Assembly (NCBI GenBank): GCA_012514415.1
Contig: JAAZAH010000311.1
Location: 1 to 21,009 of the forward strand
Reading direction: 5' to 3'
Length of the DNA stretch: 21,009 nucleotides
Source of the DNA: Sandaracinaceae bacterium
Lineage (GTDB): Bacteria; Myxococcota_A; Polyangia; Polyangiales; Houyiibacteriaceae
Part shown: one piece after another, positions 1 through 6,848 of the stretch
Layout: each line of letters starts with the position of its first letter
How positions within the stretch are numbered: the first letter of the stretch is position 1
Made by a program: the position numbers and the translations under genes
The notes under the pieces: generated by a model
Database searches by the model: none
Told to the model about the DNA's origin: nothing
What the model saw: the letters and a program-made list of their open reading frames with translations, nothing else

Positions 1-790
1 CGTTTCGAGGAAGGTGGATGCGGTCTTTGGAGGGCATGCAGGAGAGCTCGTAGATATTGGGTTCACGATAGATCCCGAAAACGAGATAGACGGGGCAGCG
101 GAGGGTCGCTGCGATCAAAAATGGCCCAGCTGGGAAGAGTGCCTTTTCACCAAAGAATCTTGCAGTGACGGTCTTATCGTTCAAGCCGATGCGATCGCCC
201 ATCATCGCGACCATCTCACCGCTTTCGACCCGAGAACGCAAGGTGAGCGCGAAATCGAGTGGAGAGTTGCCGATGTGTAAGACGCGCTCGTTCAGCTCGG
301 GATTCAATTGCGATAGAAGCGCGTTGATCATCTTCGCGTTCTCGAAGTGTCCGACGATCGTGATTGGGAAGCGCTCTTCGGCACCGCTCATTCGCATGGC
401 TTCGAAGCTTCCGAGATGCGCGCCGAGGAGGATCGCGCCTCGTTTTTCCCGAGTCAGCTTCTGCAGATGATGATTGCCCTCGCGCGTCACCACAAAATGA
501 TGATGCGCGCCTTGCAGCATGAAGAGTCGATCGAGCGTGGTCTGCGCGAAGCGAAGGATGTGTGCGTAGACCTCGCGAAAGCGCGCCGGGCGGCCATGCA
601 CCTTGGCGAGGTATGTCCGTGAGGCGGTCGTCGCGTCCCGGTCGAAGAGCGCATAATAGAGCGCGATGAAGCGGACGAGGATTCGCGTCGGCCCGCGCCC
701 AAAGAGCGTCGCCATAAAAAGGACCGCACGGATACCCCAGATCGCACCGCGCTCCTTTTGCGTGAGCCATTCGGCAGTCGCCTCGCTCAT
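1..790 (-). CDS. LpxL/HtrB-like acyltransferase (COG4261 type), 3' end cut by window edge
   Basis: This gene is open to the left edge; 263 N-terminal residues are visible. It resembles lipid A lauroyl-acyltransferase-like proteins of the LPLAT superfamily, which transfer an acyl chain from ACP to a lipid acceptor at the inner membrane. The catalytic HX4E box is visible as GAHLGSFE (H125, E130), followed by MMGDR near 196-200, typical of this family. A hydrophobic, arginine-flanked N-terminus (about 18-48) could anchor it to the membrane. The ATG at 790-788 overlaps the glycosyltransferase stop by four bases (ATGA), which fixes the start and implies translational coupling. In aryl polyene clusters a protein of this type stands beside, or is fused to, a family 2 glycosyltransferase, and it is thought to attach the polyene to its lipid anchor. 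That role is inferred from context. The family call is firm; the substrate is unknown. Confidence 0.88.
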   Translation of the reverse strand, partial: MSEATAEWLTQKERGAIWGIRAVLFMATLFGRGPTRILVRFIALYYALFDRDATTASRTYLAKVHGRPARFREVYAHILRFAQTTLDRLFMLQGAHHHFVVTREGNHHLQKLTREKRGAILLGAHLGSFEAMRMSGAEERFPITIVGHFENAKMINALLSQLNPELNERVLHIGNSPLDFALTLRSRVESGEMVAMMGDRIGLNDKTVTARFFGEKALFPAGPFLIAATLRCPVYLVFGIYREPNIYELSCMPSKDRIHLPRN

Positions 791-1569
791 GAGCCTTCTC
801 CGAGACGGCCCGCTAGGAGACGCCTTGCGAGCCGATCGAGGCCGAGGAGGCGAAGAAAGAGGCGCGTGGAGGCGATGGTGCAGAGGCGACTATGGAGGAG
901 GGCAAAGCGAAAATTATCGCGGAAGGGCTGAAAATGAGAGCGTCCCCCCTCTTCTTCGGAAAGGTAGCGGACGGCGACAGGGAGGTTTTCGATCGGAATC
1001 CCCGCCCAAGCGATTTTTACGGCGATCTCGATATCAAAATCCATCCGATCGCCTCGTATTCGGAGGCTCCTCACCGCATCGAGCGGATAGACGCGAAAGC
1101 CGATCATCGTATCGCGGATCTTCCCTCGCTCACCGATCTCGAGGTCGACCCAGATCTGCGTGAATCGACGCGCGCTCCGCCGGAGGGCAGGGGCGGATTC
1201 ATCGTATTCGGGATAGCCAAAAATCGCGGCCTTGGGCGAGCGCTCCGCATGGTGGAGGAAACGCGGAATCGCCTCGAGATCGTGTTGGCCATCACCATCA
1301 ATCTGAAGGGCATGTGTGAAGCCGTGTTCCGCAGCCGCTTCAAACCCCGTTTTGACCGCCGCGCCCTTTCCACCGTTCTTTCCCCGGCGCACGACGATGG
1401 CAAGGCCTTCTCGAGCGATGCGATCGAGGACGGCGCGCGCCTCGGGCCCGCTTCCATCATCGACGACAATCACAGCGTCGAGGTGCGCTTTCGCTCCGCG
1501 TACAACGGCTTCGATCGTCCGAGGATTATCGTACGTGGGGATGAGAATGCAGGGGTGAATGCGGCTCAT
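787..1569 (-). CDS. Family 2 glycosyltransferase (DPM1-like)
   Basis: A 260-residue GT-A fold glycosyltransferase of family GT2, dolichyl-phosphate-mannose-synthase-like. The N-terminus CILIPTYDNP is the usual first strand. The nucleotide-sugar site shows VVDDGS (DDGS at 37-40), and the metal-binding DXD region is DGDGQHD at 91-97. No clear transmembrane helix follows, so it is a catalytic domain only. Both ends are coupled by ATGA overlaps, upstream to the AMP-ligase and downstream to the LpxL-like acyltransferase. Aryl polyene clusters commonly carry this pair, sometimes as one fused protein; here it is split. It probably glycosylates the lipid anchor or the polyene headgroup, but donor and acceptor cannot be read from the sequence. 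Confidence 0.9.
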   Translation of the reverse strand: MSRIHPCILIPTYDNPRTIEAVVRGAKAHLDAVIVVDDGSGPEARAVLDRIAREGLAIVVRRGKNGGKGAAVKTGFEAAAEHGFTHALQIDGDGQHDLEAIPRFLHHAERSPKAAIFGYPEYDESAPALRRSARRFTQIWVDLEIGERGKIRDTMIGFRVYPLDAVRSLRIRGDRMDFDIEIAVKIAWAGIPIENLPVAVRYLSEEEGGRSHFQPFRDNFRFALLHSRLCTIASTRLFLRLLGLDRLARRLLAGRLGEGS

Positions 1570-3233
1570 GAGAGGCCCTCGCGCAGATGGACGCGGCCAG
1601 AGGATGCGAGCTCACGCGGTGTACGGATGAAGAAATCATACGCTTCATCACCGGCGACTCGGAGCTCGAACTCGAGCTCGTCGCCCGGGAGGATGCGCCC
1701 GAGGAATTTCAGCCGGCTAAAGCGCTGGATGGTGCGCGTCTCACCGCGTCGGAGCATCCCTTCGGCCACGATTTCGAGCAGCTGCGCGGCGCCGGGGAGG
1801 ATGGGATAGCCTGGAAAATGCCCGTCGTAATAGAGGTAGGTCTCGGGGACGCGGAGCTTGATGTCGCTCTGCCATTCGAGTTCGCGGCGGAGTGGGCGCC
1901 CCTCGGCCGTGTAGTCGAAGAGCGAGAGCAGCGCTGCGCGCGTGAGCTTCCCGTTATCCTCGCGAGGCAGCCGATCGACGGAGACGATGCGACGCGGAAT
2001 ACAGCTCGGCTCGTAATAGCCCATCAGGTGCTGGCGGACGCGCTCCACTTTGACGCGTTCGGGCGAATAGGCGAGCAAGAGATGGTGTCCGCGCCCATCA
2101 CGGCTTTTGAGTGCGACGACGGCCGCATCTTCGATTCCTTGGACTGAACGGACGCGTTCTTCGAGCTCGGGGAGGGCGAGACGTCTCCCGCCGATTTTCA
2201 CGATGCCGTCCGCGCGACCGCGATGGATCAGTGCGCCTTCGTCGTCGATCTCGGCGAGATCGCCCGTGCGATAGGGGCGGCCAAAGCGCTCATCCGCAAA
2301 GGGAGAGTCGACGAGGAGGTAGCCCGCTTCGTCGATGGAGACGCCCACTCCGGGCAAGGCGCGGAGTTTGCTCCCCGCCGTTCGCTCCCGACTCGCGATC
2401 CCACCCGTCTCGGTCGAACCAAACACTTCGGTGATCGGTAGCCCCGTCCGTTCAAGGAATTGAGCCGCGGCCTCCTCGCGGAGCGGAGCGGTCGAGGAGA
2501 AGACGCGCCGAACGCTTTCAAAATCCCGCGCTTCAATCGCGCTGAAGGCGCGGAGCTGAGCGGGAACCGCGATCATCACGCTTGGTCGATCGACGCGAAG
2601 GCGGAGGGCAATGGATTCCGCGTAGAGCGGCGTTTCTCTTGAAAAGGCCGCGCCCTGGAGAAGGGGCATCAAGACCGTATAGAGGAGACCGTAGATATGA
2701 AGCGGTGAGACGAGGCCGAGAACGCGATCCGAGGCGGTGATCCCGAAATGTTCGCCCAGCATCTTCGCCTCGCCGAGGAGCTGCGCCTTGGTTTTCGGCC
2801 ATTCGGTAAAGGCGCTCGTCGTCCCCGATGTGAAGAGCGTTGCGATCGTCTCGGGAGCCTCGCGCGGGGTGAAGAGCGGCCGGGAGGAGGGCTCTTCTAG
2901 GAGCTGATCGACGTTGAGATCAAGGCCTGCGCCCGTATCGTGAAGGAGCCCGAGGACACGCGCATCACACAGCAGATCGCCGATCGATTCTCGCCGCGCG
3001 TTCGGAGGTAGCAAAACCGAATGGCCACGCGCGATGGCGCCGAGGAGAGCCGAAACGAAGAGATAGCGATCCCGTTCAAAGACCAGAAGAATCGAGCGCT
3101 CGTCTTCGGGTTCGGGTAGGGCTGCCGCAATGATGCCCAGATCGCGGCGCAGATCCTCAATCGTCCGCGTGCCGGCCGCTCCGAATGCGACCGTTGCACC
3201 GTCTTCATATCGCGCGAGGAGTTCGTCGATCAT
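1566..3233 (-). CDS. AMP-dependent acyl/aryl ligase fused to a C-terminal ApeI/FabZ-like hotdog dehydratase
   Basis: A 555-residue bifunctional protein. Residues 1-440 are an ANL-family adenylating enzyme with core motifs in order: TSGTTS (135-140, phosphate loop), FGSTETGG (271-278), YRTGD (321-325), the hinge around GRADGIVKIGGRR (339-351), and catalytic K429 in DNGKLTR. Residues about 455-555 are a short hotdog dehydratase with GHFPGYPILPG at 471-481 (putative catalytic H472). In aryl polyene and xanthomonadin systems the ligase activates an aromatic starter acid onto ACP, and an ApeI-type dehydratase removes water from 3-hydroxyacyl-ACP during each extension. Joining them puts priming and dehydration in one chain. 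FabA and FabZ carry an acidic residue five positions after the PG of this motif; here that position is L, and E487 falls one residue later. The start ATG overlaps the upstream stop (ATGA). Confidence 0.92.
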   Translation of the reverse strand: MIDELLARYEDGATVAFGAAGTRTIEDLRRDLGIIAAALPEPEDERSILLVFERDRYLFVSALLGAIARGHSVLLPPNARRESIGDLLCDARVLGLLHDTGAGLDLNVDQLLEEPSSRPLFTPREAPETIATLFTSGTTSAFTEWPKTKAQLLGEAKMLGEHFGITASDRVLGLVSPLHIYGLLYTVLMPLLQGAAFSRETPLYAESIALRLRVDRPSVMIAVPAQLRAFSAIEARDFESVRRVFSSTAPLREEAAAQFLERTGLPITEVFGSTETGGIASRERTAGSKLRALPGVGVSIDEAGYLLVDSPFADERFGRPYRTGDLAEIDDEGALIHRGRADGIVKIGGRRLALPELEERVRSVQGIEDAAVVALKSRDGRGHHLLLAYSPERVKVERVRQHLMGYYEPSCIPRRIVSVDRLPREDNGKLTRAALLSLFDYTAEGRPLRRELEWQSDIKLRVPETYLYYDGHFPGYPILPGAAQLLEIVAEGMLRRGETRTIQRFSRLKFLGRILPGDELEFELRVAGDEAYDFFIRTPRELASSGRVHLREGLS

Positions 3234-3853
3234 CCAGAGCTCCCTTCACGAAGGCTGCCAAAGCGCAGGTAGCGGAGCGCCATCTCGCCGCCGAGGAGAA
3301 GCCCCATGAGGACGTACGAAACAATGCTCGTATACGCCGTCCAGTAAAGCCGCTCGTCAAGCATCGCGAGAAGAAGCGCGACGCCGCCGTTGAGGGCAAA
3401 GAATCCGCACCAGATGTAAGTCCAAAGCGAGCACCAACGCTGCCGCTCCTTGCCGAGATTCGGGTCGATGAGCCTTGCGAAGCGTTCGATCATCGGCCGA
3501 CCGGTGAAAAGCGTCGCGGCGAAAACCAAGAAGAGGCTCCAGTTGATCAGCGTGGGCGTGATCAGGAGGAGCCCGGCTTCCGAAAATAGATAGGAGAGAG
3601 CGATCGCGCCGAGGGTGAGGAGAGGGATGAGCTGCACTCCACCGAGGCGAGAGCGCTTTCCCCAGAGCAGGCGCGCCACTCCGAGCGGAAGGTAGATGAG
3701 GAAGAGAAGAAGTGCTCCACGTCTTACGTCCCCCGCTTGGATCGCGTAGTAGACGAAGACCGGATAGAGGACGAAGAGGGCGGCGGCCAGGAGCATCGAA
3801 GCCTGTTTGAGCCTCGACGGATGGTTCACCTTCTCTCTCTCCTCCGCGTTCAT
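3230..3853 (-). CDS. COG4648-type polytopic membrane protein of aryl polyene clusters
   Basis: A 207-residue inner-membrane protein with about five or six hydrophobic segments (near 18-38, 46-64, 72-90, 93-116, 145-164 and 172-190). Between the fourth and fifth lies the charged stretch GRPMIERFARLIDP (118-131), followed by W/C-rich residues and FFALNGG. This pattern matches the uncharacterised COG4648 family that recurs in aryl polyene clusters. The biochemical role is unknown; help in presenting or moving a lipid-bound intermediate is only a guess. I chose the ATG at 3853 because a GGTGG lies ten bases upstream. A TTG at 3901 would add 16 arginine-rich residues and is less likely. Its stop overlaps the ligase start (ATGA). 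It is separated from the upstream ACP gene by 130 bases containing the palindrome GGTATACC at 3931-3938. Confidence 0.82.
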   Translation of the reverse strand: MNAEEREKVNHPSRLKQASMLLAAALFVLYPVFVYYAIQAGDVRRGALLLFLIYLPLGVARLLWGKRSRLGGVQLIPLLTLGAIALSYLFSEAGLLLITPTLINWSLFLVFAATLFTGRPMIERFARLIDPNLGKERQRWCSLWTYIWCGFFALNGGVALLLAMLDERLYWTAYTSIVSYVLMGLLLGGEMALRYLRFGSLREGSSG

Positions 3854-3983
3854 AGGGCGACGTCCACCTTTCGAATCGCGGCGCGCGCGCAGTACGAGCA
3901 ATGAGCCACGTCAGCGGGGGTCATTGGCCGGGTATACCATCCCGCCGCCGCGCACTCGCGAGGTTCAGTGGAGAAACTGCGGC

Positions 3984-4268
3984 TCAGCCGCCCGAGGCCT
4001 GCTTTTCGGCGCCGGTCTCGGAGCGGATGAAATCGGCGATACTCTTTACGGAATAGAAAATCTCGCGATTGCGTTCATCGTCTGGCTCGGTCTTGACGCC
4101 GAATTCTTGATGGATCGCGAGCGCGAGCTCGAGCGCGTCGATGGAGTCGAGCCCGAGCCCTTCGACGAAGAGCGGCTCGTCGGTGACGATGTCCTCGGGT
4201 GAAATATCCTCGAGCATCAACGACTCAACGATGAGCTTCTTCAGGCGAGATTCGATTGATTCGGGCAT
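3984..4268 (-). CDS. Acyl carrier protein
   Basis: A 94-residue acidic carrier protein. The phosphopantetheine attachment site is GLGLDSIDALEL, with S42 as the likely modified serine, preceded by the PLFVEGLGLDS context usual for polyene-type ACPs. It would carry the starter and the growing polyene between ligase, KS/CLF, ketoreductase and dehydratases in the cytoplasm. The ATG at 4268 has GAAGGAT directly upstream. An in-frame ATG at 4349 would add 27 non-ACP-like residues. The start lies inside the end of the acyltransferase gene, giving a 44-base overlap in another frame, so the two are probably translationally coupled. Described aryl polyene systems use two ACPs; only this one is visible here. 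Confidence 0.94.
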   Translation of the reverse strand: MPESIESRLKKLIVESLMLEDISPEDIVTDEPLFVEGLGLDSIDALELALAIHQEFGVKTEPDDERNREIFYSVKSIADFIRSETGAEKQASGG

Positions 4269-5067
4269 ATCCTTCGGCGGGTGAGGAGCTCTTCGACAAG
4301 GGTTCTTTTTCGAAGAGCTCGGAGTAGATGAGCGCCTGTACCATATCACGCAGTTTTCGACTAGTGATTCCGGTGGGATATACCGGTTCGAGCGCCTGAA
4401 TGGTCAGCTTGGGGGTGCGAGCGGGTAGCTTGAGGAGAGGCGCCTCACGGATCAGCCAACGCGGCTCGCAACGTATGACGAGCGGAGTAATCGGAGCACC
4501 TGTACGCGTGGCCAGCTCAAACGCCGCTCGACCAAACCGGTGAAGGCCATCCTTGGGCGAGCGTGTCCCTTCGGGGAAGATGAGCACGTGATATCCGCGC
4601 TTCAAGCGATCTTCGGCGTCGTCGAGCATGCGCTCGAGGCTCGAGAGGCGTCCGTCGTCGCCTTCAAAGTGAGCGGCGTCATGTAGGAGCGGCCTCGCCC
4701 ACCGGGCGCGAAAAAGTGGGGCTTTGACGACCGTGGTCAGGTTCGGGATGCTCGCGATGAGCGCCGTGACGTCGGTGAGCGTCGGGTGGTTGGCGACGAG
4801 GATGGAGGGCTCCTTCGGGAGCGAGGCGCGGAGCGAGTCCGGATCGTAATGGATGAGTCGAAGATGCCGCACGACGGCGTGATAGAGCCGGAAAGCGCGC
4901 CGCATGATGGTTTGAAGGAGTCGGGCTCGCCTGTCGCGATCGCGTCCAGGAAAGAGACTAAGAATGAAGAAGCCCGCATAGCCGAACGGCCCGAGCGCGA
5001 AGTAGATGGCGAGCACGATGAGCAGGGCGAGGTATCGGAGTGCGTAGAACAACCGGCAACCGTTCAT
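4225..5067 (-). CDS. PlsC-family 1-acylglycerol-3-phosphate-type acyltransferase
   Basis: A 280-residue LPLAT with two hydrophobic N-terminal segments (about 8-24 and 27-40), so probably membrane-bound with the active site facing the cytoplasm. The catalytic HX4D motif is NHPTLTD (H94, D99), and the acceptor-binding motif is FPEGTRS at 164-170. Similar enzymes accompany the ACP and ligase in xanthomonadin and aryl polyene clusters, where they are believed to link the polyene acid to a lipid acceptor. The acceptor here is inferred. This is the first gene of the leftward operon. No Shine-Dalgarno is visible before its ATG; bases 5-8 upstream read CTCC. An in-frame stop seven codons upstream of the ATG rules out a longer form. 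The last 44 bases overlap the ACP gene. Confidence 0.9.
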   Translation of the reverse strand: MNGCRLFYALRYLALLIVLAIYFALGPFGYAGFFILSLFPGRDRDRRARLLQTIMRRAFRLYHAVVRHLRLIHYDPDSLRASLPKEPSILVANHPTLTDVTALIASIPNLTTVVKAPLFRARWARPLLHDAAHFEGDDGRLSSLERMLDDAEDRLKRGYHVLIFPEGTRSPKDGLHRFGRAAFELATRTGAPITPLVIRCEPRWLIREAPLLKLPARTPKLTIQALEPVYPTGITSRKLRDMVQALIYSELFEKEPLSKSSSPAEGYARINRISPEEAHR

Positions 5068-5087
5068 CCGTCTAGGAGGGCGAAATC

Positions 5088-5115
5088 ACTATGCGGCTCT
5101 CTGAATCATTTGCAA
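5088..5115 (-). promoter_or_regulatory. Candidate sigma70 promoter for the leftward operon
   Basis: On the minus strand a TTGCAA (5115-5110) is followed after 16 bases by CATAGT (5093-5088). Each box matches the consensus at four of six positions. Transcription would begin near 5081, about 14 bases before the acyltransferase ATG. The -35 box lies inside a dyad described separately. Found by eye. Confidence 0.35.
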
Positions 5116-5120
5116 TTCAG
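5101..5120. promoter_or_regulatory. Inverted repeat CTGAAT-N8-ATTCAG, possible operator
   Basis: Perfect six-base arms CTGAAT (5101-5106) and ATTCAG (5115-5120) surround an eight-base centre containing TTGCAA, the proposed -35 box of the leftward operon. The 20-base span and position suit a dimeric repressor blocking that promoter. No regulator gene is visible in the window. A third CTGAAT occurs at 5172-5177. Below this, a seven-base direct repeat GCTCCTT lies at 5150-5156 and 5164-5170. Confidence 0.3.
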
Positions 5121-5274
5121 CGAAGGCAGATGAACGCATTTTTCGCGGCGCTCCTTACTCGATGCTCCTTGCTGAATGCTGCTCGCTTCACTGGGTCACT
5201 GCCGATTTCTCCTCCGCTTCGGATTTGCGTTTTCTCCAGCCGGCCTAAGAGATCGTACCTAGAGGGAGGGTGAG

Positions 5275-5796
5275 ATGCACGAAGCCGTCGAAGAGGAATT
5301 CCGCATCATGGAGGAGGCATCAAAGCAGGGGGTGGTTCTGTCGGAAGACGCGCTCTCATCGAGCCTCGAACTGCTCTGCCAGCATCCTCCGGCGCTGGTC
5401 TCGAGGGGGACACGGATCCGGGACGCGGCACGGATTCTCCTTGCATCGAGAGAGGACGCTGTCCTCGTTCTGGATCAAGGCGAGCTCGTTGGAGTCGCGA
5501 CGGCTCGGGATCTGCTTGGCTATTGCGTCAGCGGTGCGTCGATGGACGATGCAGTCGAGAACGCAATGACGCCTAAACCCATGACGCTTCGGATGGACGA
5601 TACCCTCCTGACGCTCCTCGCTCAGTTCTACTCGGCCGAATACACCGTGGTTCCGATCGTCGATGAGGAAGGTTACCCACGGCATCTTCTGGGGATGCGG
5701 GATGTGCTCGAAGGGATTCTCTTAGATTTCGATCGCGTCATCCGCACGACGCCGCCGATCCCCTATCGCGGCGAGCCCGAGCTCTGGGGCGGTTGA
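5275..5796 (+). CDS. Tandem CBS-domain protein
   Basis: A 173-residue protein made almost entirely of two CBS motifs, at about 36-85 (ending LVGVATARDLLGYC) and 95-153 (beginning VENAMTPKPMTL and ending HLLGMRDVLEGILLDF). There is no catalytic, DNA-binding or membrane domain. CBS pairs (Bateman modules) usually bind adenine nucleotides and regulate a partner. A good ribosome site (GAGGGAGGG) precedes the ATG. The gene stands alone on the plus strand between the leftward operon and the ketoreductase operon, transcribed divergently from the former. It may be an unrelated bystander or a nucleotide-sensing regulator of pigment synthesis; the sequence does not decide. Confidence 0.85.
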   Translation: MHEAVEEEFRIMEEASKQGVVLSEDALSSSLELLCQHPPALVSRGTRIRDAARILLASREDAVLVLDQGELVGVATARDLLGYCVSGASMDDAVENAMTPKPMTLRMDDTLLTLLAQFYSAEYTVVPIVDEEGYPRHLLGMRDVLEGILLDFDRVIRTTPPIPYRGEPELWGG

Positions 5797-6104
5797 TCGC
5801 GCTCGGAGTGCCTATGGGCGACCTCTCTGTCAAAGACCGACCCGCAGATGTGCGCGTGGACCGTAACGCTTGCCAATCTGTACATTCAATGGTTTAGAAG
5901 CTAACCAATGGTTCCGCGTAGGGTGAACGGCGCGTCGTGATTCGCTTCTTCGGTTGCTCAACCAAGAGACCCCACGAAACGCCCGCCCCGCGTTTGGATC
6001 CGGTTGGAGGCTTCTGTGTGTTCGCGTCGCTGTTTTTATGAAGCAACATCTAGCGTCGAGCGCTGCGCTCAAAATGCCGCAACGCGTCGAGATGAGGTAA
6101 GTGG
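5797..6104. promoter_or_regulatory. 308-base intergenic region upstream of the ketoreductase operon
   Basis: No convincing gene is present. Around 5870-5915 the DNA is less GC-rich and holds a direct repeat of CAATGGTT (5887-5894 and 5906-5913). The second copy lies in the near-palindrome AACCA-A-TGGTT (5903-5913). Two overlapping promoter-like pairs exist: TTGCCA (5870-5875), 17 bases, TTTAGA (5893-5898); and TGGACC (5857-5862), 18 bases, TACATT (5881-5886). Either would leave a leader of about 190-200 bases. Nearer the gene are the palindrome GAGCGC-T-GCGCTC (6058-6070) and two copies of GCGTCGAG (6053-6060 and 6084-6091). A GAGG eight bases before the ATG at 6105 serves as the ribosome site. 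Confidence 0.4.
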
Positions 6105-6848
6105 ATGAGCGCGGGCTTCGATCCCAGAGCGCATCGTGCGCTCATTACGGGCGCGTCACGCGGTATCGGTCGTGCCATCGCGATGCGACTCGCGAGCGAT
6201 GGCTATCCCATCATCCTTAATTATCGGAGCGATGAGGAAGGCGCCCAGCGCGTTGCGCGCGAGATCCGAGACGCCGGAGGCGAAGCGATCCTTTCTCGTT
6301 TCGATGTGAGTGATCGCGAGGCGAGCGCAAACGCCCTCGAAGCGCTCCTCCGTGATCCCCGCCCGATCTCGATTCTCGTGAACAATGCGGGTATCACACG
6401 TGACAATGCGTTCCCCGCGATGAGTTTCGAGGATTGGGAAGCGGTCACGCGTACGAGCCTTGACGGATTCTTCAACACGACCCATCCCCTCGTGATGCCC
6501 ATGGTCCGAGAAAAATACGGCCGCATCATCAACCTCTCTTCGGTTTCCGCCATCCGAGGGAACCGCGGTCAAGTGAACTATGCGGCGGCGAAGGCCGCGC
6601 TGATCGGGGCGACACGCTCGCTCGCCATCGAACTTGCGAAAAGGAGGATCACGGTGAACGCGGTGGCGCCTGGACTCATCGCCACGGAGATGGTCGAAAA
6701 TGTCCCAGAGTTCGTCGTCAAAGAGATGATTCCCATGAGGAGGATGGGAGAGCCCGAGGAGGTTGCGGAGCTGGTCGCCTTCCTCGCGAGTCCCCGCGCT
6801 TCCTACATCACTGGGCAGGTCATTCAGATCGATGGAGGCTTGGCATGA
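6105..6848 (+). CDS. FabG-like 3-oxoacyl-ACP reductase (SDR)
   Basis: A 247-residue short-chain dehydrogenase of the FabG type found in aryl polyene clusters. It would reduce the 3-keto group made by KS/CLF, using NADPH. The cofactor motif TGASRGIG is at 15-22 and NNAG at 93-96. The catalytic serine S146 sits in IINLSSVSAI, and YAAAK gives Y159 and K163. The C-terminal GQVIQIDGG is typical. The residue matching the active-site asparagine of FabG (in the TNL segment) is serine here: RTSLDGF, S118, codon AGC. GAGG lies eight bases before the ATG. It is the first gene of the plus-strand polyketide operon, and its stop overlaps the next start (ATGA). Confidence 0.93.
   Translation: MSAGFDPRAHRALITGASRGIGRAIAMRLASDGYPIILNYRSDEEGAQRVAREIRDAGGEAILSRFDVSDREASANALEALLRDPRPISILVNNAGITRDNAFPAMSFEDWEAVTRTSLDGFFNTTHPLVMPMVREKYGRIINLSSVSAIRGNRGQVNYAAAKAALIGATRSLAIELAKRRITVNAVAPGLIATEMVENVPEFVVKEMIPMRRMGEPEEVAELVAFLASPRASYITGQVIQIDGGLA

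Noticed and set aside
216..770. 184-codon minus-strand frame over the LpxL-like gene
   Set aside because: It is a different frame from the one with HX4E and the ATGA overlap, and it is Arg-rich with no motif.
892..1809. 305-codon plus-strand frame across the glycosyltransferase and the end of the ligase
   Set aside because: Antisense shadow: low-complexity Arg/Ser-rich end, no ribosome site, and it spans two real genes.
4269..4349. Longer ACP start at 4349
   Set aside because: The added residues are basic and unlike ACPs; the ATG at 4268 has a ribosome site and the correct length.
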